Shown: piece after piece, positions 25,098-31,948 of the stretch
How the letters are laid out: every line of letters starts with the position of its first letter
Numbering within the stretch: position 1 is the first letter of the stretch
NCBI GenBank assembly: GCA_964531645.1
Contig: CAZHEF010000032.1
Location: forward strand, 1-33,115
Length of the DNA stretch: 33,115 nt
Direction: 5' to 3'
DNA from: JBBIMS01 sp964531645
GTDB taxonomy: Bacteria > Acidobacteriota > Aminicenantia > JBFLYD01 > JBBIMS01
The notes under the pieces: model-generated
Databases searched by the model: none
The model's input: only the letters and a program-made list of their open reading frames with translations
What the model was told of the DNA's origin: nothing
Position numbers and translations under genes: made by a program

Positions 25098-26386
25098 ATT
25101 ACCCTCCCGAAAAGGTCGTACGGACCAATTTTCTCAATCTTAACCTTTACAAAATCATCATTCTCTTTTCCCTTTCGAGCAATCACAGAGCCATCAACTT
25201 CTGGTGCCTGAGTTTTCGCTCTTCCTATCAAATATCGAGGATTTTCAGAAGATGTTCCTTCTATAAGTACCTCTATTTCTTTCCCTATTAATTCTGAGTT
25301 CTTCTCAAGATTTATCTCCTGTTGAACAAGAAGAAGTAACTCTTTTCTCTTCTCCTTTAAATGTTCTGGGACAGGATCTCCATAAACACTTGCTTTTACA
25401 CCCTCTTCATAGGAATATTTAAAAACTCCCAATCTGTCAAACCTTGCATTCTCTACAAATTTTAATAGATTATTGAATTCCTTCTCGTCCTCACCAGGAA
25501 ATCCGACAATTAAAGAAGTTCTCAATGTGCTCTCTGGAATTTTATTTCTGACCTTTTCAATGAACTTAATAGCTCTTTTCCCATCCATGCTCCTTCCCAT
25601 TCTTTTCAAAACTTCTGGATGGGAATGCTGGAATGGAACATCAAGATAAGGGACAATCTTCTCCTCCTTCAAAATTTCAATAAATTCATCTGTTACTTCT
25701 TCAGGGTATGCATAGAGAATCCTGATCCAATTTAAATTTTTCACTTCTATTAATCTTTTTAAGAGCTCAACAATTCCATTTTTTAAATTTAAATCCCTTC
25801 CGTAGGATGTTGAATCCTGGGACACAAGGTTTATTTCCCTGACACCATCTTCAGATAGTTTTTCAGCTTCCTCTACAATCGATTCAACAGGTCTTGATCT
25901 CATTGGACCTTTTATCAACGGGATTGAGCAAAATGTGCACTGATGGGAACAACCTTCTGAAATTTTTACATAAGCCCAAGATTTTGGAGTTGAAAGGATT
26001 CTTGGGGAATTGTGGGAATAAATATAAGGGAGATTGGAAAAAGGTTCTTCACCTTCTATTATTTCTACAATTCTCTCCACATCATTTACTCCCGCTATGT
26101 AATCAATTTCAGGGAACTTTTCTTTAATCTTATCCTTTGTCATTTCCGTAAGACATCCTACCACAGCAACTTTTTTGTTCCCCTTATCTTTAATTATTTC
26201 TTCTATAACCTGAAAAGATTCCTCCCTTGCTTCTTTTATAAATCCACATGTGTTTATAACAATAAGATCCGCCAGACTTTTATCATTAACAATTTTAAAA
26301 CCCTTTGATGAGAAAATACCCAGCATAACCTCAGAATCCACAAGATTTTTTGCACACCCAAGGGAAATTAGCAAAAGATTCTTCAT
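25094..26386 (-). CDS. rimO: Ribosomal protein S12 methylthiotransferase
   Basis: A radical SAM methylthiotransferase that thiomethylates the conserved aspartate of ribosomal protein S12. The 430 residues have the three MTTase-domain cysteines (Cys11, Cys47, Cys78) for one [4Fe-4S] cluster, the radical SAM triad Cys146, Cys150, Cys153 (CSHQCTFC) for the other, and a C-terminal TRAM-like part. The opening LISLGCAKNLVDSE and IPYLDVPFQHSHPEVLKRMGR-like segments (written as VPYLDVPFQHSHPEVL) mark RimO rather than MiaB. It is the first gene of the long minus-strand run. Confidence 0.95.
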   Translation of the reverse strand: MKNLLLISLGCAKNLVDSEVMLGIFSSKGFKIVNDKSLADLIVINTCGFIKEAREESFQVIEEIIKDKGNKKVAVVGCLTEMTKDKIKEKFPEIDYIAGVNDVERIVEIIEGEEPFSNLPYIYSHNSPRILSTPKSWAYVKISEGCSHQCTFCSIPLIKGPMRSRPVESIVEEAEKLSEDGVREINLVSQDSTSYGRDLNLKNGIVELLKRLIEVKNLNWIRILYAYPEEVTDEFIEILKEEKIVPYLDVPFQHSHPEVLKRMGRSMDGKRAIKFIEKVRNKIPESTLRTSLIVGFPGEDEKEFNNLLKFVENARFDRLGVFKYSYEEGVKASVYGDPVPEHLKEKRKELLLLVQQEINLEKNSELIGKEIEVLIEGTSSENPRYLIGRAKTQAPEVDGSVIARKGKENDDFVKVKIEKIGPYDLFGRVI

Positions 26387-26496
26387 AATTTTTTCTCGCC
26401 TTTCTCACATTCCTCGCCAGTCTTGCATTTCTCGCCCCTCTCCAAATCGAAATCCTCAATTCGCAATTCCATGCATAAAGTCTTTATTGTAAAATG

Positions 26497-26524
26497 CAAA
26501 TTTTAAATTGCAGATTTTAAATTG
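26497..26524. repeat. Two 14-base tandem copies in the asnS-rimO gap
   Basis: CAAATTTTAAATTG (26497-26510) is followed directly by CAGATTTTAAATTG (26511-26524), one base different. They sit between AATGCAAA (26493-26500) and its inverted copy TTTGCATT (26534-26541). The surrounding 199-base gap (26387-26585) also has several CTCGCC/TCTCGCC words near 26393-26440. No gene or convincing terminator was seen there. Confidence 0.5.
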
Positions 26525-26585
26525 ATTTTTCATTTTGCATTATAAAATTTCCAATTTTCAATGTCTTTCTTGCTTGTATACATTT

Positions 26586-27890
26586 TTATGGATACATCTT
26601 ATAAAGCATTCTCGGAAAAGGAATTGCCTCCCTAACATGGGAAAGTTTGCAAATCCAGGCAACAGTCCTTTCAAGCCCGAGACCAAATCCAGCATGGGGA
26701 ACAGTCCCATATCTTCTTAGGTCAATATACCATTCGTAAGCTTCCTTTGGAAGACCCGCCTCTTCAATTCTTTTTAAAAGCAGATTCAAATCATGAATTC
26801 TCTGGCTCCCTCCTATTATCTCTCCATATCCTTCAGGAGCTATCATATCCATGCAGAGAGCAAGCTCTGGATTCTCAGGGTCAGGTTGCATATAGAATGC
26901 TTTAATCTTTGCGGGATAATGGGTTATTATAACAGGTCTATCAAATGCTTCAGAAACTAAGGTCTCCTCATCCCCTCCAAGCTCATCACCCCAGCCAATC
27001 TGAACTCCTCTTTCTTTTAAAATCTCAATAGCTTTTGTATATGTTATTTTCGGAAAAGGTTTTTTTATATTTTCAAGGGGTTTTGTATCCCTTTCAAGAA
27101 CATCAAGTTCTTTTTTATTTTGCTCAAGAACTGAAGAAACAATGAATTCAATAAAGTCTTCCGCAAGTTCCATAATGTCCTTCAAATCTGCAAAAGCCAC
27201 CTCTGGTTCAATCATCCAGAACTCCATCAAATGCCTTCTTGTTTTACTCTTTTCAGCTCTAAAGGTGGGACCAAATGTGTAAACTTTGCCGAGAGCTATA
27301 GCTCCTGCTTCTGCATATAACTGACCGCTCTGAGTTAAAAATGCTTTCTGGTCAAAATACTGCGTCTCGAAAAGAGTTGTTGTCCCTTCGCAAGCTGACG
27401 GAGTAAGAATCGGTGCATCAAAAAGAACAAATCCTCTACTGTCAAAAAATTCCCTGATGCTTCTTATTATGTTTGCTCTTATTCTTAGAATTGCATTCTG
27501 CCTCAAAGATCTTATCCACAGATGTCTATTTTCCATTAAAAAAGCTACCCCGTGCTCCTTGGGAGCAATTGGGTACTCTTCTGAAATTGATACTATTTCA
27601 ATATTCTCAATGTCGAGCTCATATCCGCCAGGAGCCCTTCTTTCCTCTCTCACTTTCCCTTCAACAATAAGAGCAGATTCCTGAGTCAGAGTATCAAATT
27701 TCTGGAAAAGGGTGTCATTTTTGTCAGGGCTCGAAATAACCCCCTGAATTAAACCCGTCCCATCTCTTATGAGAAGGAATCGAACCTTACCTGAAGACCT
27801 TTTGTTATAAACCCATCCTCTTAAAGTTACTTTCTCTCCAACATGTTTACTAATATCTTCAATATAAATCCAGTCCTTCATAAAAAACAT
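26586..27890 (-). CDS. asnS: Asparaginyl-tRNA synthetase
   Basis: A class IIb aminoacyl-tRNA synthetase charging tRNA-Asn. The 434 residues have an N-terminal OB-fold anticodon-binding domain (VTLRGWVYNKRSSGKVRFLLI region), class II motif 2 (FRAEKSKTRRHLMEFWMIEPE), given here as FRAEKSKTRRHL and MEFWMIEPE, and motif 3 GFGLGLERTVAW near the C-terminus. Asn rather than Asp specificity is supported by the close match to AsnS. The start is either ATG 27890 or ATG 27881; neither has a good Shine-Dalgarno. TATAAT on the minus strand at 27894-27889 would place initiation almost on the ATG at 27881, so a leaderless message is possible. Confidence 0.95.
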   Translation of the reverse strand: MFFMKDWIYIEDISKHVGEKVTLRGWVYNKRSSGKVRFLLIRDGTGLIQGVISSPDKNDTLFQKFDTLTQESALIVEGKVREERRAPGGYELDIENIEIVSISEEYPIAPKEHGVAFLMENRHLWIRSLRQNAILRIRANIIRSIREFFDSRGFVLFDAPILTPSACEGTTTLFETQYFDQKAFLTQSGQLYAEAGAIALGKVYTFGPTFRAEKSKTRRHLMEFWMIEPEVAFADLKDIMELAEDFIEFIVSSVLEQNKKELDVLERDTKPLENIKKPFPKITYTKAIEILKERGVQIGWGDELGGDEETLVSEAFDRPVIITHYPAKIKAFYMQPDPENPELALCMDMIAPEGYGEIIGGSQRIHDLNLLLKRIEEAGLPKEAYEWYIDLRRYGTVPHAGFGLGLERTVAWICKLSHVREAIPFPRMLYKMYP

Positions 27891-27917
27891 TATAGATTAA
27901 ATTGGACAAAAATAAAA

Positions 27918-28013
27918 CCCAGCACTCACCAGAATCTGAATAATCAAATTTATAAAATACATTTTCTGCGAACACAAATCGTGTGGATATAATACTGCAT
28001 GGTAAGTGCTGGG
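27918..28013 (-). other. Structured element: 13-bp stem with T-rich tail upstream of asnS
   Basis: On the minus strand CCCAGCACTTACC (28013-28001) pairs over all 13 positions with GGTGAGTGCTGGG (27930-27918), counting one U-G pair, and TTTTATTTTT follows at 27917-27908. The 70 bases between are AT-rich and hold an ACAC/GTGT hairpin (27972-27984). On the plus strand the same pairing has a C-A mismatch, so the minus strand is the better RNA. It may be a terminated small RNA, an asnS attenuator or a small inverted-repeat element. No T-box signature was found. Confidence 0.45.
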
Positions 28014-28180
28014 AGACCATCGCCTAAAGTGAAGAAAGGCAAATGAAAATTGAAAAATACAAAATTCAAAGTTAATGAAAGCAAAAGGAGTCAGGATAGG
28101 CGAAAATTTATAGCTTCCAGCTTGAAGCTTTATGATTAAATTTAAGCATTATTTTATGCTATGATAAAATAGAGGTGATG
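28014..28180. other. Upstream region of the small-protein-cca-galE operon
   Basis: Non-coding, AT-rich. It holds two clear hairpins: AGCTTC (28112-28117) with GAAGCT (28124-28129), and AGCAT (28145-28149) with ATGCT (28156-28160). TATGAT at 28160-28165 is a possible -10 box, but no good -35 box was seen. The Shine-Dalgarno AGAGG is at 28171-28175. Confidence 0.35.
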
Positions 28181-28360
28181 ATGAAGATGGAAAAAAGAGT
28201 TATTCTTAAAATCAACAATGAAGAAATCTCATTAAACTCTTTTGTCCAGGAATTCATTTCTTCCACAATCTTAGGTATGATTTTATCCCTTAAAAGAAAG
28301 GAAGAAATAATAAGAATCGTTGAGATAATTGTAGAACTGGAAAATGAAACTCAATTCTGA
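28181..28360 (+). CDS. Small conserved protein of unknown function
   Basis: A 59-residue protein from the ATG at 28181, five bases after AGAGG; a GTG at 28175 and ATGs at 28178 and 28187 are alternatives. It reads as a short strand (RVILKINNEEISLN), a helix with a hydrophobic face (SFVQEFISSTILGMILSL) and a final strand of alternating hydrophobic residues. The ISLN-x-FVQEF-x3-ILGM pattern resembles small proteins seen in other anaerobic bacteria, recalled without a name. It overlaps the next gene by 17 bases, which favours it being real. No function can be assigned. Confidence 0.65.
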   Translation: MKMEKRVILKINNEEISLNSFVQEFISSTILGMILSLKRKEEIIRIVEIIVELENETQF

Positions 28361-29798
28361 TTTTCCCGAGAAGGAGCTCTTTGTAAGATTATTTAAAGAA
28401 AATGTTTATGCCGTAGGTGGTTATGTAAGGGATCTTATAAGAAAGAATCCTTCGAAGGATGTGGACATTCTTGTTACAAATCATCAGGTGGATGACATAG
28501 AGAAAAAACTGAGCCATCATGGAAAAGTGGACATTGTTGGGAAAAGTTTCGGAGTTATAAAATTTACTATAAAGGGTAGAACATACGATGTCTCTTCACC
28601 TCGCTCAGACATCCCAGTAAAAAGTGAATCAAGAAAACACAAAGATTTTATAATAAAAGCAGATCCGTTTCTTCCCATTGAAAAGGACCTTGAAAGAAGG
28701 GATATTACCTGCAACAGTATAGCTTTAAGGCTCTTAGATGGTGAAGTTATCGATCCCTTCGGTGGTGTAAAGGACATCAAAGAAAAGAGAATAAGAATGA
28801 CAAACCCCTCTTCTTTTTCTGAAGACCCTTTGAGGGTAATTAGAGTCGCAAGATTTGCATCTATTCTTGGGTGGAAATTGGAAAATTCTATTTATGAGAT
28901 TTCAAGAAAGATTGAGTTAAAGGGGCTTAGTGCAGAAAGAATCACAGAGGAGCTATTCCGAATGCTCCTTAACTCTGATAGACCATCAAAAGGTTTTAAA
29001 GAATTTCTTAAGCTTGGAGTTATAGAGAAACTTTTCCCTGAAATTCTTCCCATGACCTTTACAATTCAGGACTCCCGTTTCCATCCCGAAAATGACAGAT
29101 TTGGTAACCATACTGTATGGATTCACACCCTTTTAACAATTGATCAAGCTAAAAGAATCTCAAAAATATTCAGTCTCACTCCTGAAAAGAGTGTAACCCT
29201 TCTTCTTGCATCTTTATTCCACGATATTGCAAAACCCCAGACTTCAAGATGGGAGTGGAAAAATGGAAGGCTCCAGATCACTAATTACAGGCATGATACC
29301 ATCGGAGTTGAAATTTCTCAAAATATTCTTGAAAGACTTAGAATATTTACATGGAATAACTTTGATGTGAGAAAATATGTTCTTCTACTTGTAAAGCATC
29401 ATCACAGGTCAACTGACCTCTGGCAGAATAGAAATAATGTGACTAAAAAGGCCTTCAACAGACTTTACAGAGACATGGAAAATGAGATAGAACTTTTGAT
29501 TTATCTTGATCTTGCAGACAGGCAAGGAAGGGAGAATAGATTGCTTAAAGGACTTGATAGAGAGGCAAAATGGTTATTTTCAAAGATAGAAGAATTCGGC
29601 ATTAACAAAGAAACTATTAAACCTATTATATTTGGAAGGGACCTCATAAAACTTGGTCTACACCCGGGAAAATTAATGGGAAATATTTTAAAACAACTCT
29701 ATGAACTTCAGCTTGATGGAGCTTTCACAACAAAGGAAGAAGGCATTCCCATTGCAAAAGAAATCATTAAAAATCTGAAAAAAGAGGCAAGGGAATGA
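28344..29798 (+). CDS. cca: CCA tRNA nucleotidyltransferase / poly(A) polymerase family protein
   Basis: A class II nucleotidyltransferase of 484 residues. The head domain has AVGGYVRDLIRKNPSKDVDIL, here read as GGYVRDL followed by DVDIL with the two metal-binding aspartates, and RRDITCNSIA. The neck has the DPLRVIRVARFAS segment. The C-terminal half carries an HD domain (SLFHDIAKPQTS, HHHRSTD). It either adds or repairs the CCA end of tRNAs or adds A tails; the sequence alone does not separate CCA-adding, A-adding and poly(A) activities. It overlaps galE by 4 bases. Confidence 0.9.
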   Translation: MKLNSDFPEKELFVRLFKENVYAVGGYVRDLIRKNPSKDVDILVTNHQVDDIEKKLSHHGKVDIVGKSFGVIKFTIKGRTYDVSSPRSDIPVKSESRKHKDFIIKADPFLPIEKDLERRDITCNSIALRLLDGEVIDPFGGVKDIKEKRIRMTNPSSFSEDPLRVIRVARFASILGWKLENSIYEISRKIELKGLSAERITEELFRMLLNSDRPSKGFKEFLKLGVIEKLFPEILPMTFTIQDSRFHPENDRFGNHTVWIHTLLTIDQAKRISKIFSLTPEKSVTLLLASLFHDIAKPQTSRWEWKNGRLQITNYRHDTIGVEISQNILERLRIFTWNNFDVRKYVLLLVKHHHRSTDLWQNRNNVTKKAFNRLYRDMENEIELLIYLDLADRQGRENRLLKGLDREAKWLFSKIEEFGINKETIKPIIFGRDLIKLGLHPGKLMGNILKQLYELQLDGAFTTKEEGIPIAKEIIKNLKKEARE

Positions 29799-30778
29799 AA
29801 ATTCTTCTTACTGGAGGAGCTGGATATATCGGCTCCCACACCGCAAAGGAGTTTTTTAAATCAGGATACGAGGTTATAATTTTAGATAATCTTTCTACTG
29901 GTAAAAAAGAACTTGCAAAACATGGAGAACTGTTTGTAGAAGATCTAAAAGATATTGATTCTGTAAGGGAGCTTTTCAAAAAATTTAAATTCGACGGAGT
30001 TATTCACTTTGCATCCCTTACAAGGATTGAAGAATCATTTAACTTTCCTGAAAAGTATTACAGGGAAAATATAATAAATGCTTTGAACCTTCTCGATTGC
30101 ATGAAAGAATTCGGAACTCAATTCATGGTTTTTTCCTCGAGCGCTGCAGTTTACGGAAATCCATTATACACCCCAATAGACGAGAATCATCCTTTAAATC
30201 CAATAAATCCATATGGCGAAACAAAGATGTTCCTTGAAAGGATAATTGAAGGATACAGAAAAAGATACGGAATAAAATATATTTCCTTAAGATATTTCAA
30301 TGCGGGTGGAGCAGACCCTGAAGGTGAGCTTGGAGAGCTTCATGAACCTGAAACCCATCTAATCCCAACTTTACTTCTCCACACTCTTGGAAAAAGAGAC
30401 GAGTTTATTCTCTACGGAACCGACTATAAAACAAAGGATGGAACAGCGGTAAGGGATTTTATTCATGTAACAGACCTTGCAAAAGCTCATCTTTTAGCCT
30501 TTGAATTTTTAAGAAAAAATGACAGAAGTGAGATAATAAATCTTGGAAGTGGAACAGGATTCACTGTGAAGGAGGTTGTAGAAAAAGTTGAAGAAATTAC
30601 AGGAAGAAGAGTGAAAGTTAAATTTCAAGAGAGAAGAAAAGGTGACCCTGAAAAACTTGTTGCCTCTTGCAAAAAGGCAGAGGAACTTTTGGAGTGGAGA
30701 AAGGAATTTTCAGACATGAAGACAATAATAGAAACTGAATGGGAATGGTTGAAAAGTTATTATTCATTTAAAGATTGA
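29795..30778 (+). CDS. galE: UDP-glucose 4-epimerase or close NDP-sugar epimerase
   Basis: An extended short-chain dehydrogenase of 327 residues that interconverts UDP-glucose and UDP-galactose. It has the NAD-binding GGAGYIGSH at 7-15, the catalytic SSSAAVYG and Tyr-x3-Lys in NPYGETK, then RYFNAGGADPEGELGE and GTAVRDFIHVTDLAKAH, all GalE hallmarks; length is normal. Activity on N-acetyl sugars is possible. The ATG overlaps the cca stop. Its last 11 bases overlap the end of the ABC ATPase gene on the other strand. Confidence 0.92.
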   Translation: MKILLTGGAGYIGSHTAKEFFKSGYEVIILDNLSTGKKELAKHGELFVEDLKDIDSVRELFKKFKFDGVIHFASLTRIEESFNFPEKYYRENIINALNLLDCMKEFGTQFMVFSSSAAVYGNPLYTPIDENHPLNPINPYGETKMFLERIIEGYRKRYGIKYISLRYFNAGGADPEGELGELHEPETHLIPTLLLHTLGKRDEFILYGTDYKTKDGTAVRDFIHVTDLAKAHLLAFEFLRKNDRSEIINLGSGTGFTVKEVVEKVEEITGRRVKVKFQERRKGDPEKLVASCKKAEELLEWRKEFSDMKTIIETEWEWLKSYYSFKD

Positions 30779-31487
30779 TGGGGGATTCCATGTATTGGAG
30801 GTAAAGCTTTTCTATGTTTTCGTCCTTTATCTCCTCAGGTCTTATCTCTGTCAGAAGAACACCTTCCCTCATTATCCCAATTCTATCTGCTATCTCCTTT
30901 GCCCTGAATATGTCGTGGGTGCTCATTAGAATTGCCTTTCCTTCATCCCTCAACTCAAATAGAATCTGGATGAATTCATGGGCAGCTTTTGGGTCAAGTC
31001 CTGAGGTCGGCTCATCCAAAAGCATATTTGGTGCATCCTTTATTATTGCAATTGCAAGGGCAAGCTTCTGACGCATCCCCTTCGAGAAATGCTTCACCCT
31101 CTTTTCAAAAGCCTTATCCTCAAGCCCCGCTCTCCTCATTATGTTGTAATAGTCCTCTTTCTTTAAATTCTTCTTCCCTCCAAGTTTTGCAAAGAAGTCA
31201 AGATTCTGGGTTGCCCGAAGATTCCCGTATAGCATGCAAACCTCTGGAACATAGGATACATATTTCTTTGCCTCAAGTGGGTCCTTTGTTACATCAATAC
31301 CCTGGATGTATGCGGTTCCTGATGTTGGAGGAATGAAGTTTAAGAATAGATTTATTGTTGTTGTCTTTCCTGCTCCATTTGCTCCAAGAAGGCAGTATAT
31401 CTCACCCTCCCTCACTTGCAGGTTTAAATTTGTCAATGCCCTTGTCCCATCCTCGTATACCTTTGTTAGATTCTCAGTTTTTAACAC
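30768..31487 (-). CDS. ABC transporter ATP-binding protein
   Basis: A 239-residue ATPase subunit. Walker A is GANGAGKTTT, the signature is FSKGMRQKLALA, Walker B is NMLLDEPTSGLD, and the switch His is in STHD. The order and the RAKEIADRIGIMREG tail fit the CcmA/NatA-like group, which drives export with a separate membrane subunit; none is visible here. The frame opens with TTG at 31499, but GTG at 31487 is preferred because GGAGG (31496-31492) lies five bases before it. The exported protein gene just upstream may be a partner, now separated from it by the four-helix-bundle element. Confidence 0.9.
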   Translation of the reverse strand: MLKTENLTKVYEDGTRALTNLNLQVREGEIYCLLGANGAGKTTTINLFLNFIPPTSGTAYIQGIDVTKDPLEAKKYVSYVPEVCMLYGNLRATQNLDFFAKLGGKKNLKKEDYYNIMRRAGLEDKAFEKRVKHFSKGMRQKLALAIAIIKDAPNMLLDEPTSGLDPKAAHEFIQILFELRDEGKAILMSTHDIFRAKEIADRIGIMREGVLLTEIRPEEIKDENIEKLYLQYMESPINL

Positions 31488-31507
31488 TGTGACCTCCAAA
31501 TAATACT

Positions 31508-31542
31508 AAGGCACAAAGGCACTGAGGCACATGGACACAAAG
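31508..31542 (+). repeat. Left octamer array
   Basis: From 31509 the plus strand reads AGGCACAA, AGGCACTG, AGGCACAT, GGACACAA, then AG: four copies of an 8-base unit in strict register. It lies just after the stop of the four-helix-bundle gene. Confidence 0.75.
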
Positions 31543-31899
31543 TTATTTTTCCCTCAATTTTCTTGAAATACTACTGAGCATCCTCTCTATTTCTCTGCTT
31601 GATTCATACACCTCTTCATATTTTTCTCTGGGTAGATAACATAGATTTAAAGCAATTTCCAGTTGTGTTTGCAATTCAAAAAGGGAACTGATTGCTATTT
31701 GGAGGAAACGGATATAATCATCCGTGGATTTTCTTCCATAGCCTTCTGCAATGTTGCTGGGAATGGAGACAGCACTCTTTCTTATCTGGAAAGTCAGTCC
31801 ATAATTCTCATCTTTTGGAAAAGTTTCTGTTATACGATAAATCTGAGTTACCAATTCCATGGATTTTTGCCATACGAGTAAGTCTCTGTAAGTTTTCAC
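31543..31899 (-). CDS. Four-helix-bundle protein, 23S rRNA intervening-sequence (S23/IVS) family
   Basis: Starting at GTG 31899 this is a 118-residue protein, the normal family size: KTYRDLLVWQKSMEL, then ITETFPKDENYGLTFQIRKS, AVSIPSNIAEGYGRKSTDDY, a helix FLQIAISSLFELQTQLEIAL, and a last Glu/Arg-rich helix. The family is known from open frames in spirochaete 23S rRNA insertions and includes the Avd accessory proteins of diversity-generating retroelements; its molecular role elsewhere is unclear. No reverse transcriptase or rRNA is nearby. The frame stays open upstream into the preceding gene, so a fused form could also be made. The octamer repeats on both sides suggest it travels as a unit. 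Confidence 0.85.
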   Translation of the reverse strand: MKTYRDLLVWQKSMELVTQIYRITETFPKDENYGLTFQIRKSAVSIPSNIAEGYGRKSTDDYIRFLQIAISSLFELQTQLEIALNLCYLPREKYEEVYESSREIERMLSSISRKLREK

Positions 31900-31900
31900 C

Positions 31901-31948
31901 CTTTGTTCCTCTGTCCCTTTGCCCCTTTTCTCCTCTGTGCCTTCCCTT
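31901..31948 (-). repeat. Right octamer array, inverted relative to the left one
   Basis: The plus strand reads CTTTGTTC, CTCTGTCC, CTTTGCCC, CTTTTCTC, CTCTGTGC, CTTCCCTT: six degenerate 8-base units whose reverse complement (GGCACAGA-like) matches the left array. It lies just before the GTG of the four-helix-bundle gene. Read through in frame it encodes an 8-residue repeat, GTEEKRGK then GTEEQRVK. Confidence 0.75.

Noticed and set aside
27968..28026. Words resembling the 3' half of 5S rRNA (GAACAC, TACTGC, TGGGAGA, TCGCC in order)
   Set aside because: The helix I partner and the 5' half are absent, the same bases are better explained by the 13-bp stem with the left arm, and no rRNA genes are nearby.
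27891..28060. T-box leader ahead of asnS
   Set aside because: No T-box consensus (GGGTGGNACCGCG-like) or specifier stem; only the simple stem and T-run are seen.
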